Below, piece after piece: positions 43,978-51,336 of a stretch of 64,000 nt of DNA. The stretch is from positions 620,001-684,000 of the forward strand of contig NZ_JPZL01000001.1 in the NCBI RefSeq assembly GCF_000759345.1, given 5' to 3'. Under the pieces are notes generated by a model. That model had not been told where the DNA came from, made no database searches, and saw nothing but the letters and a program-made list of their open reading frames with translations. A program made the translations under genes and the position numbers. This DNA is from Litchfieldella xinjiangensis (GTDB taxonomy: Bacteria; Pseudomonadota; Gammaproteobacteria; Pseudomonadales; Halomonadaceae). Every line of letters begins with the position of its first letter. The stretch's first letter is position 1.

Positions 43978-44982
43978 ATGAAAACCTTCAAGCAACGCCT
44001 GCTCTCGCTGGGCATCGCCACCGCCGTCCTGTCGCTGACGAATGCCGTATCCGCCAACGAGCTGGCCGAGATGGATCCGGTCACCCTACGCCTGGCCCAC
44101 GTGGTCAACGAACAGGACGGTTTTCATATTGCAGCGGTGAGATTCCAGGAACTGGTGGCCGAGCGAACCGAAGGCGCGATTTCCGTGGAGCTCTATCCCA
44201 ATGCCACGCTGGGCGACGAACGGACCCTGCTCGAGGGCATGCAGATCGGCACCGTCGACATGGGCGTGATCACCAACGGCCCCGTCGCAAATTTCGTCGA
44301 GGAAATGGCGGTATTCGAACTGCCTTTCCTGTTCCCCTCCCCTGAAGCTGCCTATGACGTTCTCGACGGTCCCATCGGCCAGGATCTGCTCGACAAGCTG
44401 AGCGAGGTCAATCTCAAGGGCCTGGCGTATGCCGAACGCGGTTTTCGTAACCTGACCAACAGTGAACGCCCCGTCGAGCACCCCGATGACATCGACGGCC
44501 TGCGCATTCGCGTCATGGAGAACCCCGTCTACACCGACACCTTCCGTGAGCTGGGCGCCAATGCCGTTCCCATGGCCTGGACCGAAGCACTGACAGCCAT
44601 GCAGCAAGGCACGATCGATGGACAGGAGAACCCCGTCAACGTGATCCACTCGTTCAAGCTTTACGAGACACAGGATCATATGACGCTCACCCGGCATACC
44701 TACGCCCCTGCCATCTTCGTCATCGGCATGCCCGCCTGGAACCGCCTACCCGACGCAGCGCAGGACGTACTGGTGGAAGCCGCACGCGAAGCCGCCCAGC
44801 ACGAGCGTACGGTGAATGCCGAGATGGAGGCCGAGCAACTGGCCGACCTGCGTGAAGCGGGCATGGCGATCGTCGAAGAGCCGGATATCGCCGCTTTTCA
44901 GCAAGCCGTTGCACCGGTCTACGACACGTATGGCGATCAATTCGAAGACTACCTCGACCGCATCCGTGAGGCGATCGAATAA
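43978..44982 (+). CDS. dctP: TRAP transporter solute-binding protein (DctP family)
   Basis: 334 aa periplasmic binding protein with signal peptide ending NAVSANE. Residues 35-330 form the DctP/SiaP fold: LRLAHVVNEQDGFHIAAVRFQELV, ELYPNATLGDERTLLEGMQIG and the conserved AYAERGFRNLTNSERPVEHPDD, where the arginine after MENP helps bind carboxylates. It is followed without a gap by dctQ and dctM, forming a complete TRAP system. Substrate is unknown; C4-dicarboxylates are the default, but many organic acids are possible. Confidence 0.92.
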   Translation: MKTFKQRLLSLGIATAVLSLTNAVSANELAEMDPVTLRLAHVVNEQDGFHIAAVRFQELVAERTEGAISVELYPNATLGDERTLLEGMQIGTVDMGVITNGPVANFVEEMAVFELPFLFPSPEAAYDVLDGPIGQDLLDKLSEVNLKGLAYAERGFRNLTNSERPVEHPDDIDGLRIRVMENPVYTDTFRELGANAVPMAWTEALTAMQQGTIDGQENPVNVIHSFKLYETQDHMTLTRHTYAPAIFVIGMPAWNRLPDAAQDVLVEAAREAAQHERTVNAEMEAEQLADLREAGMAIVEEPDIAAFQQAVAPVYDTYGDQFEDYLDRIREAIE

Positions 44983-45492
44983 GTGCTGAAGGTCCTGCAA
45001 CGCATTGAAAGCGCGATCGACGCCGTCATACAGCCAATCGTCTTTGTTGGCATGGCGGCGCTGATCGCCGTGATCACCCTGCAAATCGTGTCACGGGTGC
45101 TGTTCACCGCCGTGGGCTGGACGGAGGAAGTGGCACGCTTCCTGCTGATCTGGATCACGTTTCTGGCAGCGACTCTCGCGTTTCAGCGCGGCCGACATAT
45201 CGCCGTGACGTTCGTGGTGGATGCCCTGCCGCTGCGTTTGCGGCATGTGGCTCGTATCATCGCGCTGCTGGTAGCGCTGGGATTCCTCCTGGCCCTGGTA
45301 GTCATCGGTTACCGCTACATGCAAGTACAGAGCTTTCAGAAATCGGCATCGCTGCGCTTGTCGATGACGTACGTCTATGCAGTCATTCCGTTGAGTTCGG
45401 CGCTGATGGCCTGGTACGCCTTCAATGACCTTGTACAACTCATCGTGGCCGGGCCATCGAACGCACCACAGCCTGAGGAGCCGGTTTCATGA
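44983..45492 (+). CDS. dctQ: TRAP transporter small permease DctQ
   Basis: 169 aa membrane protein with four hydrophobic segments (IVFVGMAALIAVITLQIV, FLLIWITFLAATLAFQ, ALLVALGFLLALVVIGY, AVIPLSSALMAWYAF). It starts with GTG immediately after the dctP TAA; GAGGCG lies upstream. VGWTEEVARFLLIWITFLAA with RGRHIAV is the DctQ signature. Its stop overlaps dctM (ATGA). Confidence 0.92.
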   Translation: MLKVLQRIESAIDAVIQPIVFVGMAALIAVITLQIVSRVLFTAVGWTEEVARFLLIWITFLAATLAFQRGRHIAVTFVVDALPLRLRHVARIIALLVALGFLLALVVIGYRYMQVQSFQKSASLRLSMTYVYAVIPLSSALMAWYAFNDLVQLIVAGPSNAPQPEEPVS

Positions 45493-46754
45493 CGGCCCTT
45501 CTACTCGTACTTTTCGTAGGGTTCATGTTATTCGGCGTGCCGATTGCCTTGGCCATCGGTGCCAGCTCACTTCTCGCCCTCTATACGCAGGGCGTTCCTT
45601 TGATGGTCGTCACCCAGCAGATGTTCCAGGGCATCAATTCCTTCGCCCTGGTTGCGGTCCCGCTTTTCATTCTGTCAGGTGACTTGATGGCGCAGGGGAA
45701 AGTCAGTGAGAAGCTGGTGGATTTCGCCGATGCGCTGTTCGGCTTCCTCAAGGGCGGCCTCTCGATTGTCTCGGTACTGGCAGGCATGTTCTTTTCCGCC
45801 ATTTCCGGTTCCGGTGCGGCAACGACGGCTGCCGTGGGTTCCAGTCTGGTTCCCGAGCTCAAGCGCAAGGGCTACGATCCTGCCTCCGCAGCCAGCCTGA
45901 TTGCAGCCAGTGGCACCATAGGGGTGGTTGTTCCTCCTTCCGTGCCAATGATCATCTATGCGGTCATCGCCCAGCAGTCGGTGTCCAAGCTCTTTCTCAA
46001 TGGCTTCCTGCCCGGGTTGGCCATGGGGCTAGGGCTGATGACCATCGCCATCGTCCAGGCTTATAGACGCAATTATCCACGCGGCACGGCACTGTCATTG
46101 GCGACTATCGGCCGTACCTTGAAAAATGCCAGTTGGGGATTGATGACCCCAGTGATCATCCTGGGGGGAATCTTCTCGGGTATTTTCACGCCAAGCGAAG
46201 CGGCCGTCGTTGCGGTCAATTACGCCCTGCTGGTCTCGCTGTTCGTCTACCGCGACCTCACGTTACGTGATATCTACCGCGTGATGATCCGCTCGGCAAT
46301 CACCACGGCGGTCATCATGTTCGTCATCGCCACCTCGGCGGTGCTCAGTTGGACACTCTCCAACGCAAACGTACCTACCGCCATTGCCCAGTGGGTGCTA
46401 TCCATTTCCACCGACCCATATGTGATCATGCTGTTGATCGTCGCGGTCATCCTGCTCACCGGGGTGTTCATCGAGACGGCCAGCGCTCTGATCATCCTTA
46501 CGCCAGTGTTGCTGCCGCTGGTCTACCAGCTGGGCATCGACCCCATTCACTTCGGATTGATCATCGTGGTGGGCCTGGCCATCGGCATGATCACGCCGCC
46601 TGTCGCCATAAATCTCTATGTTGCCTCCTCGGTGACACAGCTACCCCTGGAACGCATCACGCGGGCCATCATCCCGTATTTGGTCGGCCTGATCATCGTA
46701 CTGCTACTGGTCGTATTCGTTCCGCTCTGGCTGGGGCTGTCGGGGAACGCCTAG
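45489..46754 (+). CDS. dctM: TRAP transporter large permease DctM
   Basis: 421 aa with about 12-13 membrane segments; catalyses Na+- or H+-driven uptake. Family signatures are FFSAISGSGAATTAAVGS, AASGTIGVVVPPSVPMIIYA and IFTPSEAAVVAVNYAL. The last 100 bases are duplicated 388 bases downstream (47043-47142) together with the adjacent tRNA gene. The gene itself is intact. Confidence 0.95.
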   Translation: MTALLLVLFVGFMLFGVPIALAIGASSLLALYTQGVPLMVVTQQMFQGINSFALVAVPLFILSGDLMAQGKVSEKLVDFADALFGFLKGGLSIVSVLAGMFFSAISGSGAATTAAVGSSLVPELKRKGYDPASAASLIAASGTIGVVVPPSVPMIIYAVIAQQSVSKLFLNGFLPGLAMGLGLMTIAIVQAYRRNYPRGTALSLATIGRTLKNASWGLMTPVIILGGIFSGIFTPSEAAVVAVNYALLVSLFVYRDLTLRDIYRVMIRSAITTAVIMFVIATSAVLSWTLSNANVPTAIAQWVLSISTDPYVIMLLIVAVILLTGVFIETASALIILTPVLLPLVYQLGIDPIHFGLIIVVGLAIGMITPPVAINLYVASSVTQLPLERITRAIIPYLVGLIIVLLLVVFVPLWLGLSGNA

Positions 46755-46804
46755 GCTTATGCAGGACAGGAAGCACGGCACGAAAGCGCAGAAGAAAGGC
46801 TATA

Positions 46805-46824
46805 GAAAAAAGCGCTATAGAGCG
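46805..46824 (-). terminator. Short terminator after tRNA-Asn 1
   Basis: On the minus strand CGCT-CTAT-AGCG is followed by CTTTTTTC directly after the tRNA-Asn 3' end. The stem is short but the T-run is strong. The element is duplicated at 47193-47212. Confidence 0.5.
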
Positions 46825-46825
46825 A

Positions 46826-46901
46826 TGGCTCCCCGAGCAGGACTCGAACCTGCGACCCAATGATTAACAGTCATTTGCTCTACCAACTGAGCTATCGGGG
46901 A
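46826..46901 (-). tRNA. tRNA-Asn (GTT), copy 1
   Basis: 76-base cloverleaf starting TCCCCGATAGCTCAG, anticodon loop CTGTTAA, encoded GCCA end. Identical to the other four copies. Farthest from the only recognisable promoter at 47570-47597. Confidence 0.96.
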
Positions 46902-46961
46902 ATCGTGCGGACAACGTATGTGAGCTATCCGTGAATTACGCTGGTGAAGACGACACTGGGT

Positions 46962-47037
46962 TGGCTCCCCGAGCAGGACTCGAACCTGCGACCCAATGAT
47001 TAACAGTCATTTGCTCTACCAACTGAGCTATCGGGGA
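46962..47037 (-). tRNA. tRNA-Asn (GTT), copy 2
   Basis: Identical to copy 1. The 60-base spacer to copy 1 matches the spacer between copies 4 and 5 except for two bases, so copies 1-2 and 4-5 are duplicated pairs. Confidence 0.96.
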
Positions 47038-47042
47038 ATCGT

Positions 47043-47142
47043 CATCACGCGGGCCATCATCCCGTATTTGGTCGGCCTGATCATCGTACTGCTACTGGTC
47101 GTATTCGTTCCGCTCTGGCTGGGGCTGTCGGGGAACGCCTAG
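47043..47142 (+). pseudogene. Duplicated 3' fragment of dctM
   Basis: The last 100 bases of dctM, including its TAG stop, repeated exactly between tRNA-Asn 2 and 3. It has no start codon in context and is a non-coding remnant carried along with the tRNA duplication. Confidence 0.95.
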
Positions 47143-47192
47143 GCTTATGCAGGACAGGAAGCACGGCACGAAAGCGCAGAAGAAAGGCTATA

Positions 47193-47212
47193 GAAAAAAG
47201 CGCTATAGAGCG
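47193..47212 (-). terminator. Short terminator after tRNA-Asn 3 (duplicated copy)
   Basis: Same CGCT-CTAT-AGCG-CTTTTTTC element as at 46805-46824. It now stands between the promoter-proximal tRNA genes 5-3 and the distal genes 2-1. Confidence 0.5.
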
Positions 47213-47213
47213 A

Positions 47214-47289
47214 TGGCTCCCCGAGCAGGACTCGAACCTGCGACCCAATGATTAACAGTCATTTGCTCTACCAACTGAGCTATCGGGGA
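47214..47289 (-). tRNA. tRNA-Asn (GTT), copy 3
   Basis: Identical to the others and part of the 252-base repeat. Its upstream spacer (47290-47336) is unique in the array. Confidence 0.96.
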
Positions 47290-47336
47290 ATCGTCGTCTT
47301 GCAGTGTTCAGGGGGTAACGCCGTAGCGCGTTGTGT

Positions 47337-47412
47337 TGGCTCCCCGAGCAGGACTCGAACCTGCGACCCAATGATTAACAGTCATTTGCTCTACCAACTG
47401 AGCTATCGGGGA
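47337..47412 (-). tRNA. tRNA-Asn (GTT), copy 4
   Basis: Identical 76-base gene. With copy 5 it forms a tRNA-spacer-tRNA unit of 212 bases (47337-47548) nearly identical to 46826-47037. Confidence 0.96.
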
Positions 47413-47472
47413 ATCGTGCGAACAACGTATGTGAGCTATCCGCGAATTACGCTGGTGAAGACGACACTGGGT

Positions 47473-47548
47473 TGGCTCCCCGAGCAGGACTCGAACCTGC
47501 GACCCAATGATTAACAGTCATTTGCTCTACCAACTGAGCTATCGGGGA
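47473..47548 (-). tRNA. tRNA-Asn (GTT), copy 5 (promoter-proximal)
   Basis: Identical gene, first to be transcribed from the promoter at 47570-47597. Sequence upstream of it is not shared with the other spacers. Confidence 0.96.
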
Positions 47549-47569
47549 ACGACCCGGAACACGCGACGT

Positions 47570-47597
47570 AGTATACGGAACATGGCGGTCAGGTCAA
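47570..47597 (-). promoter_or_regulatory. Sigma-70 promoter of the tRNA-Asn array
   Basis: On the minus strand TTGACC (47597-47592) and TATACT (47575-47570) are separated by 16 bases, followed by a GC-rich ACGTCGCG discriminator typical of stable-RNA promoters. tRNA-Asn 5 begins about 20 bases further on. Confidence 0.8.
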
Positions 47598-47646
47598 GTC
47601 GGAATGCAGAAGCAATCGGTAGGAGAAATGCGAACCTGTACAATGC

Positions 47647-47680
47647 ATTGGCCCCGCCTGGATAACCAGGCGGGGCCAAT
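47647..47680 (-). terminator. Palindromic terminator-like hairpin after tRNA-Met copy 2
   Basis: Perfect 15-base arms (ATTGGCCCCGCCTGG and its complement) around ATAA, starting nine bases past the tRNA-Met 3' end. No long T-run follows. Confidence 0.65.
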
Positions 47681-47688
47681 GGGATTCG

Positions 47689-47765
47689 TGGTGGCTACGC
47701 CCTGATTCGAACAGGGGACCCCATCATTATGAGTGATGTGCTCTAACCAGCTGAGCTACGTAGCC
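47689..47765 (-). tRNA. tRNA-Met (elongator, CAT), copy 2
   Basis: Base-for-base identical to the gene at 38376-38452 but inverted. Encodes CCA. The flanks differ, so only the tRNA itself is shared. Confidence 0.96.
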
Positions 47766-47862
47766 ACGAGTGGCGCGCCAAAATCGATGCGACCGCCAAC
47801 GCGGTGCGGATTATGCCTGCGGCCTTGCCCCTTGGCAAGTCCGCAGGCCCGTTCCGCTACAC

Positions 47863-48825
47863 TCAGCTCTCGATGCCAAGCTCGTCCTTGACGGCCGGCA
47901 GGCCTTCCTCGCCGCCCCGTGTAGACACGCCTTCCAGCCACTCGTCGAGCACGCCCGGATTCTCTTGCAGGTAGTTGCGCGCCGCCTCACGCGGATCGAC
48001 GCCTTCATCCATGATGGCGCTCATCAGCTGGTTTTCCATCTCGAGGGTGAATTCGAGATTCTTGAGCAGCGTGCCCACGTTCGGGCAGGACTCGACATAG
48101 CCGGCACGGGTATTGGTGTGCACCGTCGCACCGCCCAGGTTGGTCCCGAAGTAATCGTCAGCACCTTCCAGGTAGGCCATGTCGAAGTTGGTGTTCATGG
48201 GATGCGGCTCCCAGCCCAGGAAGACCATCCATTCCTCGTTCTGCGCCTTGGAGCGAAGCTCGGCCAGCATTCCCGCCTCACTGGAGTCGACCAGTTCCCA
48301 ATCGCCCAGGCCGAAGGCATCGTCATCGATCATATCTTGAATGATCATATTGCCATCGTTACCGGCCTCGATGCCGTAGATACGGCTCTCGAATCGTTCG
48401 GCATCCGCATCGAGATCCTCGACGGAGGTCACGCCAGCATCGTGAACGTACTGGGGAACGGCCAAGGTGTACTTGGCGCCCTGCAGGTTGGCCGCCACTC
48501 GATCGACGTCGCCCTGCTCGATGTAAGGATCGCTGATCGAGGCCATGGAAGGCATCCAGTTGCCCAGAAAGACATCGAAGTCCTCATTGCGCAGACCGGA
48601 GTAGGCAATCGGTACCGATACGGTATCGACTCGGGTCTCATAGCCCAGTGCTTCCAGTACTTCACTCGTCAGTGCCGTGGTAGCGGTGATATCGGTCCAA
48701 CCGACCTCGGCAAAACGCACCCGTTCGCAACTTTCGTCTTCTTGTGCCTGAACGGCAGCGGCACCGACCAACAGGGTACTGGTACCCAGCGTCACCAGGG
48801 CACGCTTAAGCATTGCCTCGTTCAT
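47863..48825 (-). CDS. choX: Choline ABC transporter substrate-binding protein ChoX-like
   Basis: 320 aa periplasmic binding protein with a signal peptide ending AAAVQAQ; ATG 48825 follows AGGAGA. It matches ChoX/OpuAC-type proteins: VRFAEVGWTDITATTALTSEVLEAL, DVFLGNWMPSM, GAKYTLAVPQYV and WMVFLGWEPHPMNTNFDM, the aromatic residues forming the box that binds the quaternary ammonium. It diverges from betI and shares its operator region, so choline-responsive control by BetI is likely. No permease or ATPase gene is nearby, so its transporter is encoded elsewhere. Confidence 0.92.
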   Translation of the reverse strand: MNEAMLKRALVTLGTSTLLVGAAAVQAQEDESCERVRFAEVGWTDITATTALTSEVLEALGYETRVDTVSVPIAYSGLRNEDFDVFLGNWMPSMASISDPYIEQGDVDRVAANLQGAKYTLAVPQYVHDAGVTSVEDLDADAERFESRIYGIEAGNDGNMIIQDMIDDDAFGLGDWELVDSSEAGMLAELRSKAQNEEWMVFLGWEPHPMNTNFDMAYLEGADDYFGTNLGGATVHTNTRAGYVESCPNVGTLLKNLEFTLEMENQLMSAIMDEGVDPREAARNYLQENPGVLDEWLEGVSTRGGEEGLPAVKDELGIES

Positions 48826-48926
48826 GTTCTTCTCCTGTCCATTTTGTCCCTTGGCGGCATACCGAATAGCGAAGCCACCGTTGTGCTCCCCCTGCTGCCA
48901 AGCGCTGGCGAGCGAGAGAACGTCTG

Positions 48927-48969
48927 ACATATTTTTATTGATTGAACGTTCAATAAAAATATGTATACT
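48927..48969 (+). promoter_or_regulatory. BetI operator and betI promoter region
   Basis: A perfect 14-base palindrome ATTGAACGTTCAAT (48941-48954) preceded by ATTG gives ATTGATTGAACGTTCAAT, matching the BetI operator known from the E. coli bet region (ATTGATTGGACGTTCAAT). It is enclosed by a second dyad, ACATATTTTT and AAAAATATGT (48927-48936, 48955-48964). TATACT at 48964-48969 is the probable -10 for betI. The site lies between divergent choX and betI. Confidence 0.85.
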
Positions 48970-49063
48970 TTCCACCTTAAATGAAGTTGCGCCCAATGGC
49001 CAGGTAAGCCGATAACGCTGCCCCAACCCAGGTCCTGGTCGCCCTACGTCAGGAGATGCATCG

Positions 49064-49660
49064 TTGCCCAAGCTCGGCATGGAACCCATACGTCGACGCC
49101 AGTTGATCCTGGCCACCATGGAAGCTATCGATGAGGCCGGCCTGGCCGATGCCACCGTGGTTCGAATCGCCCGGCGCGCGGGTGTCTCTGCAGGCATCAT
49201 CAGCCATTATTTCGGCGGCAAGGACGGCCTGTTGGAAGCCACCATGCGTCAGATCCTGAGCGACCTTGGCGAGGCTGTAGCCAGTCGCCGGCAGGCACTG
49301 GCATCTGATTCGCCCCGTGAGCATCTAAGAGCCATCATCGACGGCAACTTCGACCGAAGCCAGGTAAGTCAGGCCGTCATGAAGACCTGGCTGGCGTTCT
49401 GGGCCAGCAGCATGCACAAGCGCAATCTACAGCGACTGCAATACGTCAACGACCGACGCCTGTATTCCAATCTAAGCCATCAATTTCGCCAGTGCCTGCC
49501 AAAAGACGAGGCCCGGCGAGCAGCCCGCGGCCTGGCTGCGATGGTCGATGGCCTCTGGCTACGTGGTGCCCTGGCTCCGGATAAGATGGAGGTAGAAGGC
49601 GCAAGATACCTGGCCTACGCGTATCTGGATCAACAACTGGCCCAGGCTGGATCAGCCTGA
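49064..49660 (+). CDS. betI: Choline-responsive repressor BetI (TetR family)
   Basis: 198 aa TetR-family repressor. It starts with TTG at 49064, after CAGGAG, giving PKLGMEPIRRRQLILATMEAI, the usual BetI beginning (MPKxGMxPIRRxQL). The helix-turn-helix is about residues 20-55 (ATVVRIARRAGVSAGIISHYFGGKDGLLEATMR). The C-terminal domain has KTWLAFWASSMH and DGLWLRGAL, which line the choline pocket. It leads betI-betB-betA and should repress them, and probably choX, when choline is absent. Confidence 0.95.
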   Translation: MPKLGMEPIRRRQLILATMEAIDEAGLADATVVRIARRAGVSAGIISHYFGGKDGLLEATMRQILSDLGEAVASRRQALASDSPREHLRAIIDGNFDRSQVSQAVMKTWLAFWASSMHKRNLQRLQYVNDRRLYSNLSHQFRQCLPKDEARRAARGLAAMVDGLWLRGALAPDKMEVEGARYLAYAYLDQQLAQAGSA

Positions 49661-49714
49661 CGCCCCAGCACACCGCTTATCAGCCCTATTCCGCACGCTC
49701 CGCAGGAGGACGCA

Positions 49715-51184
49715 ATGGCAACGATCGAACTCCAGCAATTGTATATCGATGGTCGTCGTGTCGACGCGACATCCAATGAGACCTTCCCTGTCCTCAACCC
49801 GACAGACGGTTCCCACCTCGCCGACATCCAGCTCGCCTCTCAGGCCGATGTCGATGCTGCAGTCGCCTCAGCGCGTCGCGGGCAGAAAGTCTGGGCAGCC
49901 ATGACCGGCGTGGAGCGTTCACGCATCATGAATCGTGCCGTCGCGCTGCTGCGTGAGCGAAACGACGAATTGGCCGAGCTGGAAACGCTGAATACCGGCA
50001 AGCCCATCAGCGAAACCGTGGCGGTGGATATCGTTACCGGTGCGGATGCCCTGGAATATTTCGCCGGGCTGGCACCCGCGATCGAAGGTCGCCAGATCCC
50101 GCTGCGTGAAACGTCATTCGTCTACACCCGGCGTGAACCGCTCGGGGTGATCGGCTCGATCGGGGCCTGGAACTACCCGATCCAGATCGCCTGCTGGAAG
50201 GCGGCACCGGCCCTGGCCGCCGGTAATGCCGTGGTCTTCAAGCCCAGCGAGATCACACCGCTGACCACCATGAAACTGGCCGAGATTTTCACCGAAGCCG
50301 GGCTGCCGAATGGCGTTTTCAACGTGGTCCATGGTGCCGGCGAGGTAGGTCAGATGCTGACCAATCATGAGGGCATCGACAAGATCAGCTTCACGGGGGA
50401 GGTAGGCACCGGCAAGAAGGTCATGTCGGCAGCGGCCGCCTCGTCGCTGAAGGATGTGACCATGGAGCTCGGCGGCAAGTCTCCGCTGATCGTGTTCGAC
50501 GATGCCGACCTGGATCGCGCAGCCGATGCGGCGATGATGGCCAACTTCTATTCCAGTGGCCAGGTCTGCACCAATGGCACGCGTGCGTTCGTGCAGCGCT
50601 CCGTGAAAGAGGCTTTCGAGGCCAAGGTCAAGGAGCGTGTGGCACGCATCAAGGCAGGTAACCCGCTCGATCCCGAGGTCAACTTCGGCCCGCTGGTGAG
50701 CTTCGAACATCAGAAGAAGGTGCTGTCGTATATCGAGATCGGCAAACAGGAAGGCGCCCGCGTGCTGATCGGTGGCGAGCCGATGAATCACGGTGATTAC
50801 GCCACCGGTGCCTGGGCGGCCCCCACGGTCTTCACCGACTGCAACGATGACATGCGCATCGTCCAGGAGGAGATCTTTGGGCCAGTGATGTCCATTCTCG
50901 TCTTCGACGATGAGGATGAGCTGATTCGTCGCGCCAACGATACCCACTACGGGCTGGCAGCGGGCGTGTTCACCGAGAGCCTGAACCGTGCGCACCGCAC
51001 CATTCACCAGCTCGAAGCCGGTATCTGCTGGGTCAACACCTGGGGCGAGTCGCCGGCCGAAATGCCAGTAGGCGGCTACAAGCAATCGGGGGTGGGCCGC
51101 GAGAATGGGGTGTCGACACTGGATCATTACACCCAGATCAAATCGGTCCAGATCGAGATGGGGCCCTTCGAATCGGCGTTCTGA
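49715..51184 (+). CDS. betB: Betaine aldehyde dehydrogenase
   Basis: 489 aa NAD(P)-dependent enzyme that converts betaine aldehyde to glycine betaine. Catalytic residues are E251 in [11 protein letters not shown] and C285 in [11 protein letters not shown], the same numbers minus one as in E. coli Bet[24 protein letters not shown] and [13 protein letters not shown] are typical. Begins 54 bases after betI with AGGAGG upstream. Confidence 0.97.
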   Translation: MATIELQQLYIDGRRVDATSNETFPVLNPTDGSHLADIQLASQADVDAAVASARRGQKVWAAMTGVERSRIMNRAVALLRERNDELAELETLNTGKPISETVAVDIVTGADALEYFAGLAPAIEGRQIPLRETSFVYTRREPLGVIGSIGAWNYPIQIACWKAAPALAAGNAVVFKPSEITPLTTMKLAEIFTEAGLPNGVFNVVHGAGEVGQMLTNHEGIDKISFTGEVGTGKKVMSAAAASSLKDVTMELGGKSPLIVFDDADLDRAADAAMMANFYSSGQVCTNGTRAFVQRSVKEAFEAKVKERVARIKAGNPLDPEVNFGPLVSFEHQKKVLSYIEIGKQEGARVLIGGEPMNHGDYATGAWAAPTVFTDCNDDMRIVQEEIFGPVMSILVFDDEDELIRRANDTHYGLAAGVFTESLNRAHRTIHQLEAGICWVNTWGESPAEMPVGGYKQSGVGRENGVSTLDHYTQIKSVQIEMGPFESAF

Positions 51185-51194
51185 CGCACTCCTT

Positions 51195-51302
51195 GGCGAA
51201 CCGGGAGGTAGGTAAGCGAAGCGTCATTTTCAGGGATGAAAATGCCGAGCGCCCACGGATGGGTTCATAGCGTCTTCGCGTCATACCTGCCGGTTCGCGC
51301 CC
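51195..51302. repeat. REP-like imperfect inverted repeat with inner hairpin, between betB and betA
   Basis: Arms at 51195-51222 (GGCGAACCGGGAGGTAGG...) and 51271-51302 are complementary over about 26 of 30 positions. Between them an eight-base perfect stem CATTTTCA/TGAAAATG with loop GGGA sits at 51225-51244. The whole could fold into a long hairpin in the betBA mRNA, or be a repetitive extragenic element. Confidence 0.7.
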
Positions 51303-51336
51303 CGGATTCGACCTATCTCTGTTTCGGAGGGCTGAA

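Larger units (their letters stand above)
46655..46906. repeat. 252-base direct repeat, copy 1 (dctM tail plus tRNA-Asn)
   Basis: Identical to 47043-47294. It contains the last 100 bases of dctM, the intergenic spacer, tRNA-Asn 1 and six bases beyond. The offset of 388 bases equals one tandem unit (46655-47042). Confidence 0.97.
47043..47294. repeat. 252-base direct repeat, copy 2
   Basis: Exact copy of 46655-46906. The left junction is between AATCGT after tRNA-Asn 2 and CATCACGCG from inside dctM; the right end diverges six bases after tRNA-Asn 3. Confidence 0.97.

Noticed and set aside
46349-46867. 172-codon frame overlapping the end of dctM
   Set aside because: It lies in another frame within dctM and runs into a tRNA gene; no supported start.
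47248-47514. 88-codon open frame with an internally repeated sequence
   Set aside because: It is the antisense translation of tandem tRNA-Asn genes, not a protein.
46826-47548. Regular repeats resembling a CRISPR array
   Set aside because: The repeated unit is a 76-base tRNA-Asn cloverleaf and two spacers are near-identical to each other, unlike CRISPR spacers.
47770-48927. 385-codon open frame on the plus strand
   Set aside because: It is antisense to choX, which has a signal peptide, ribosome site and clear family motifs.
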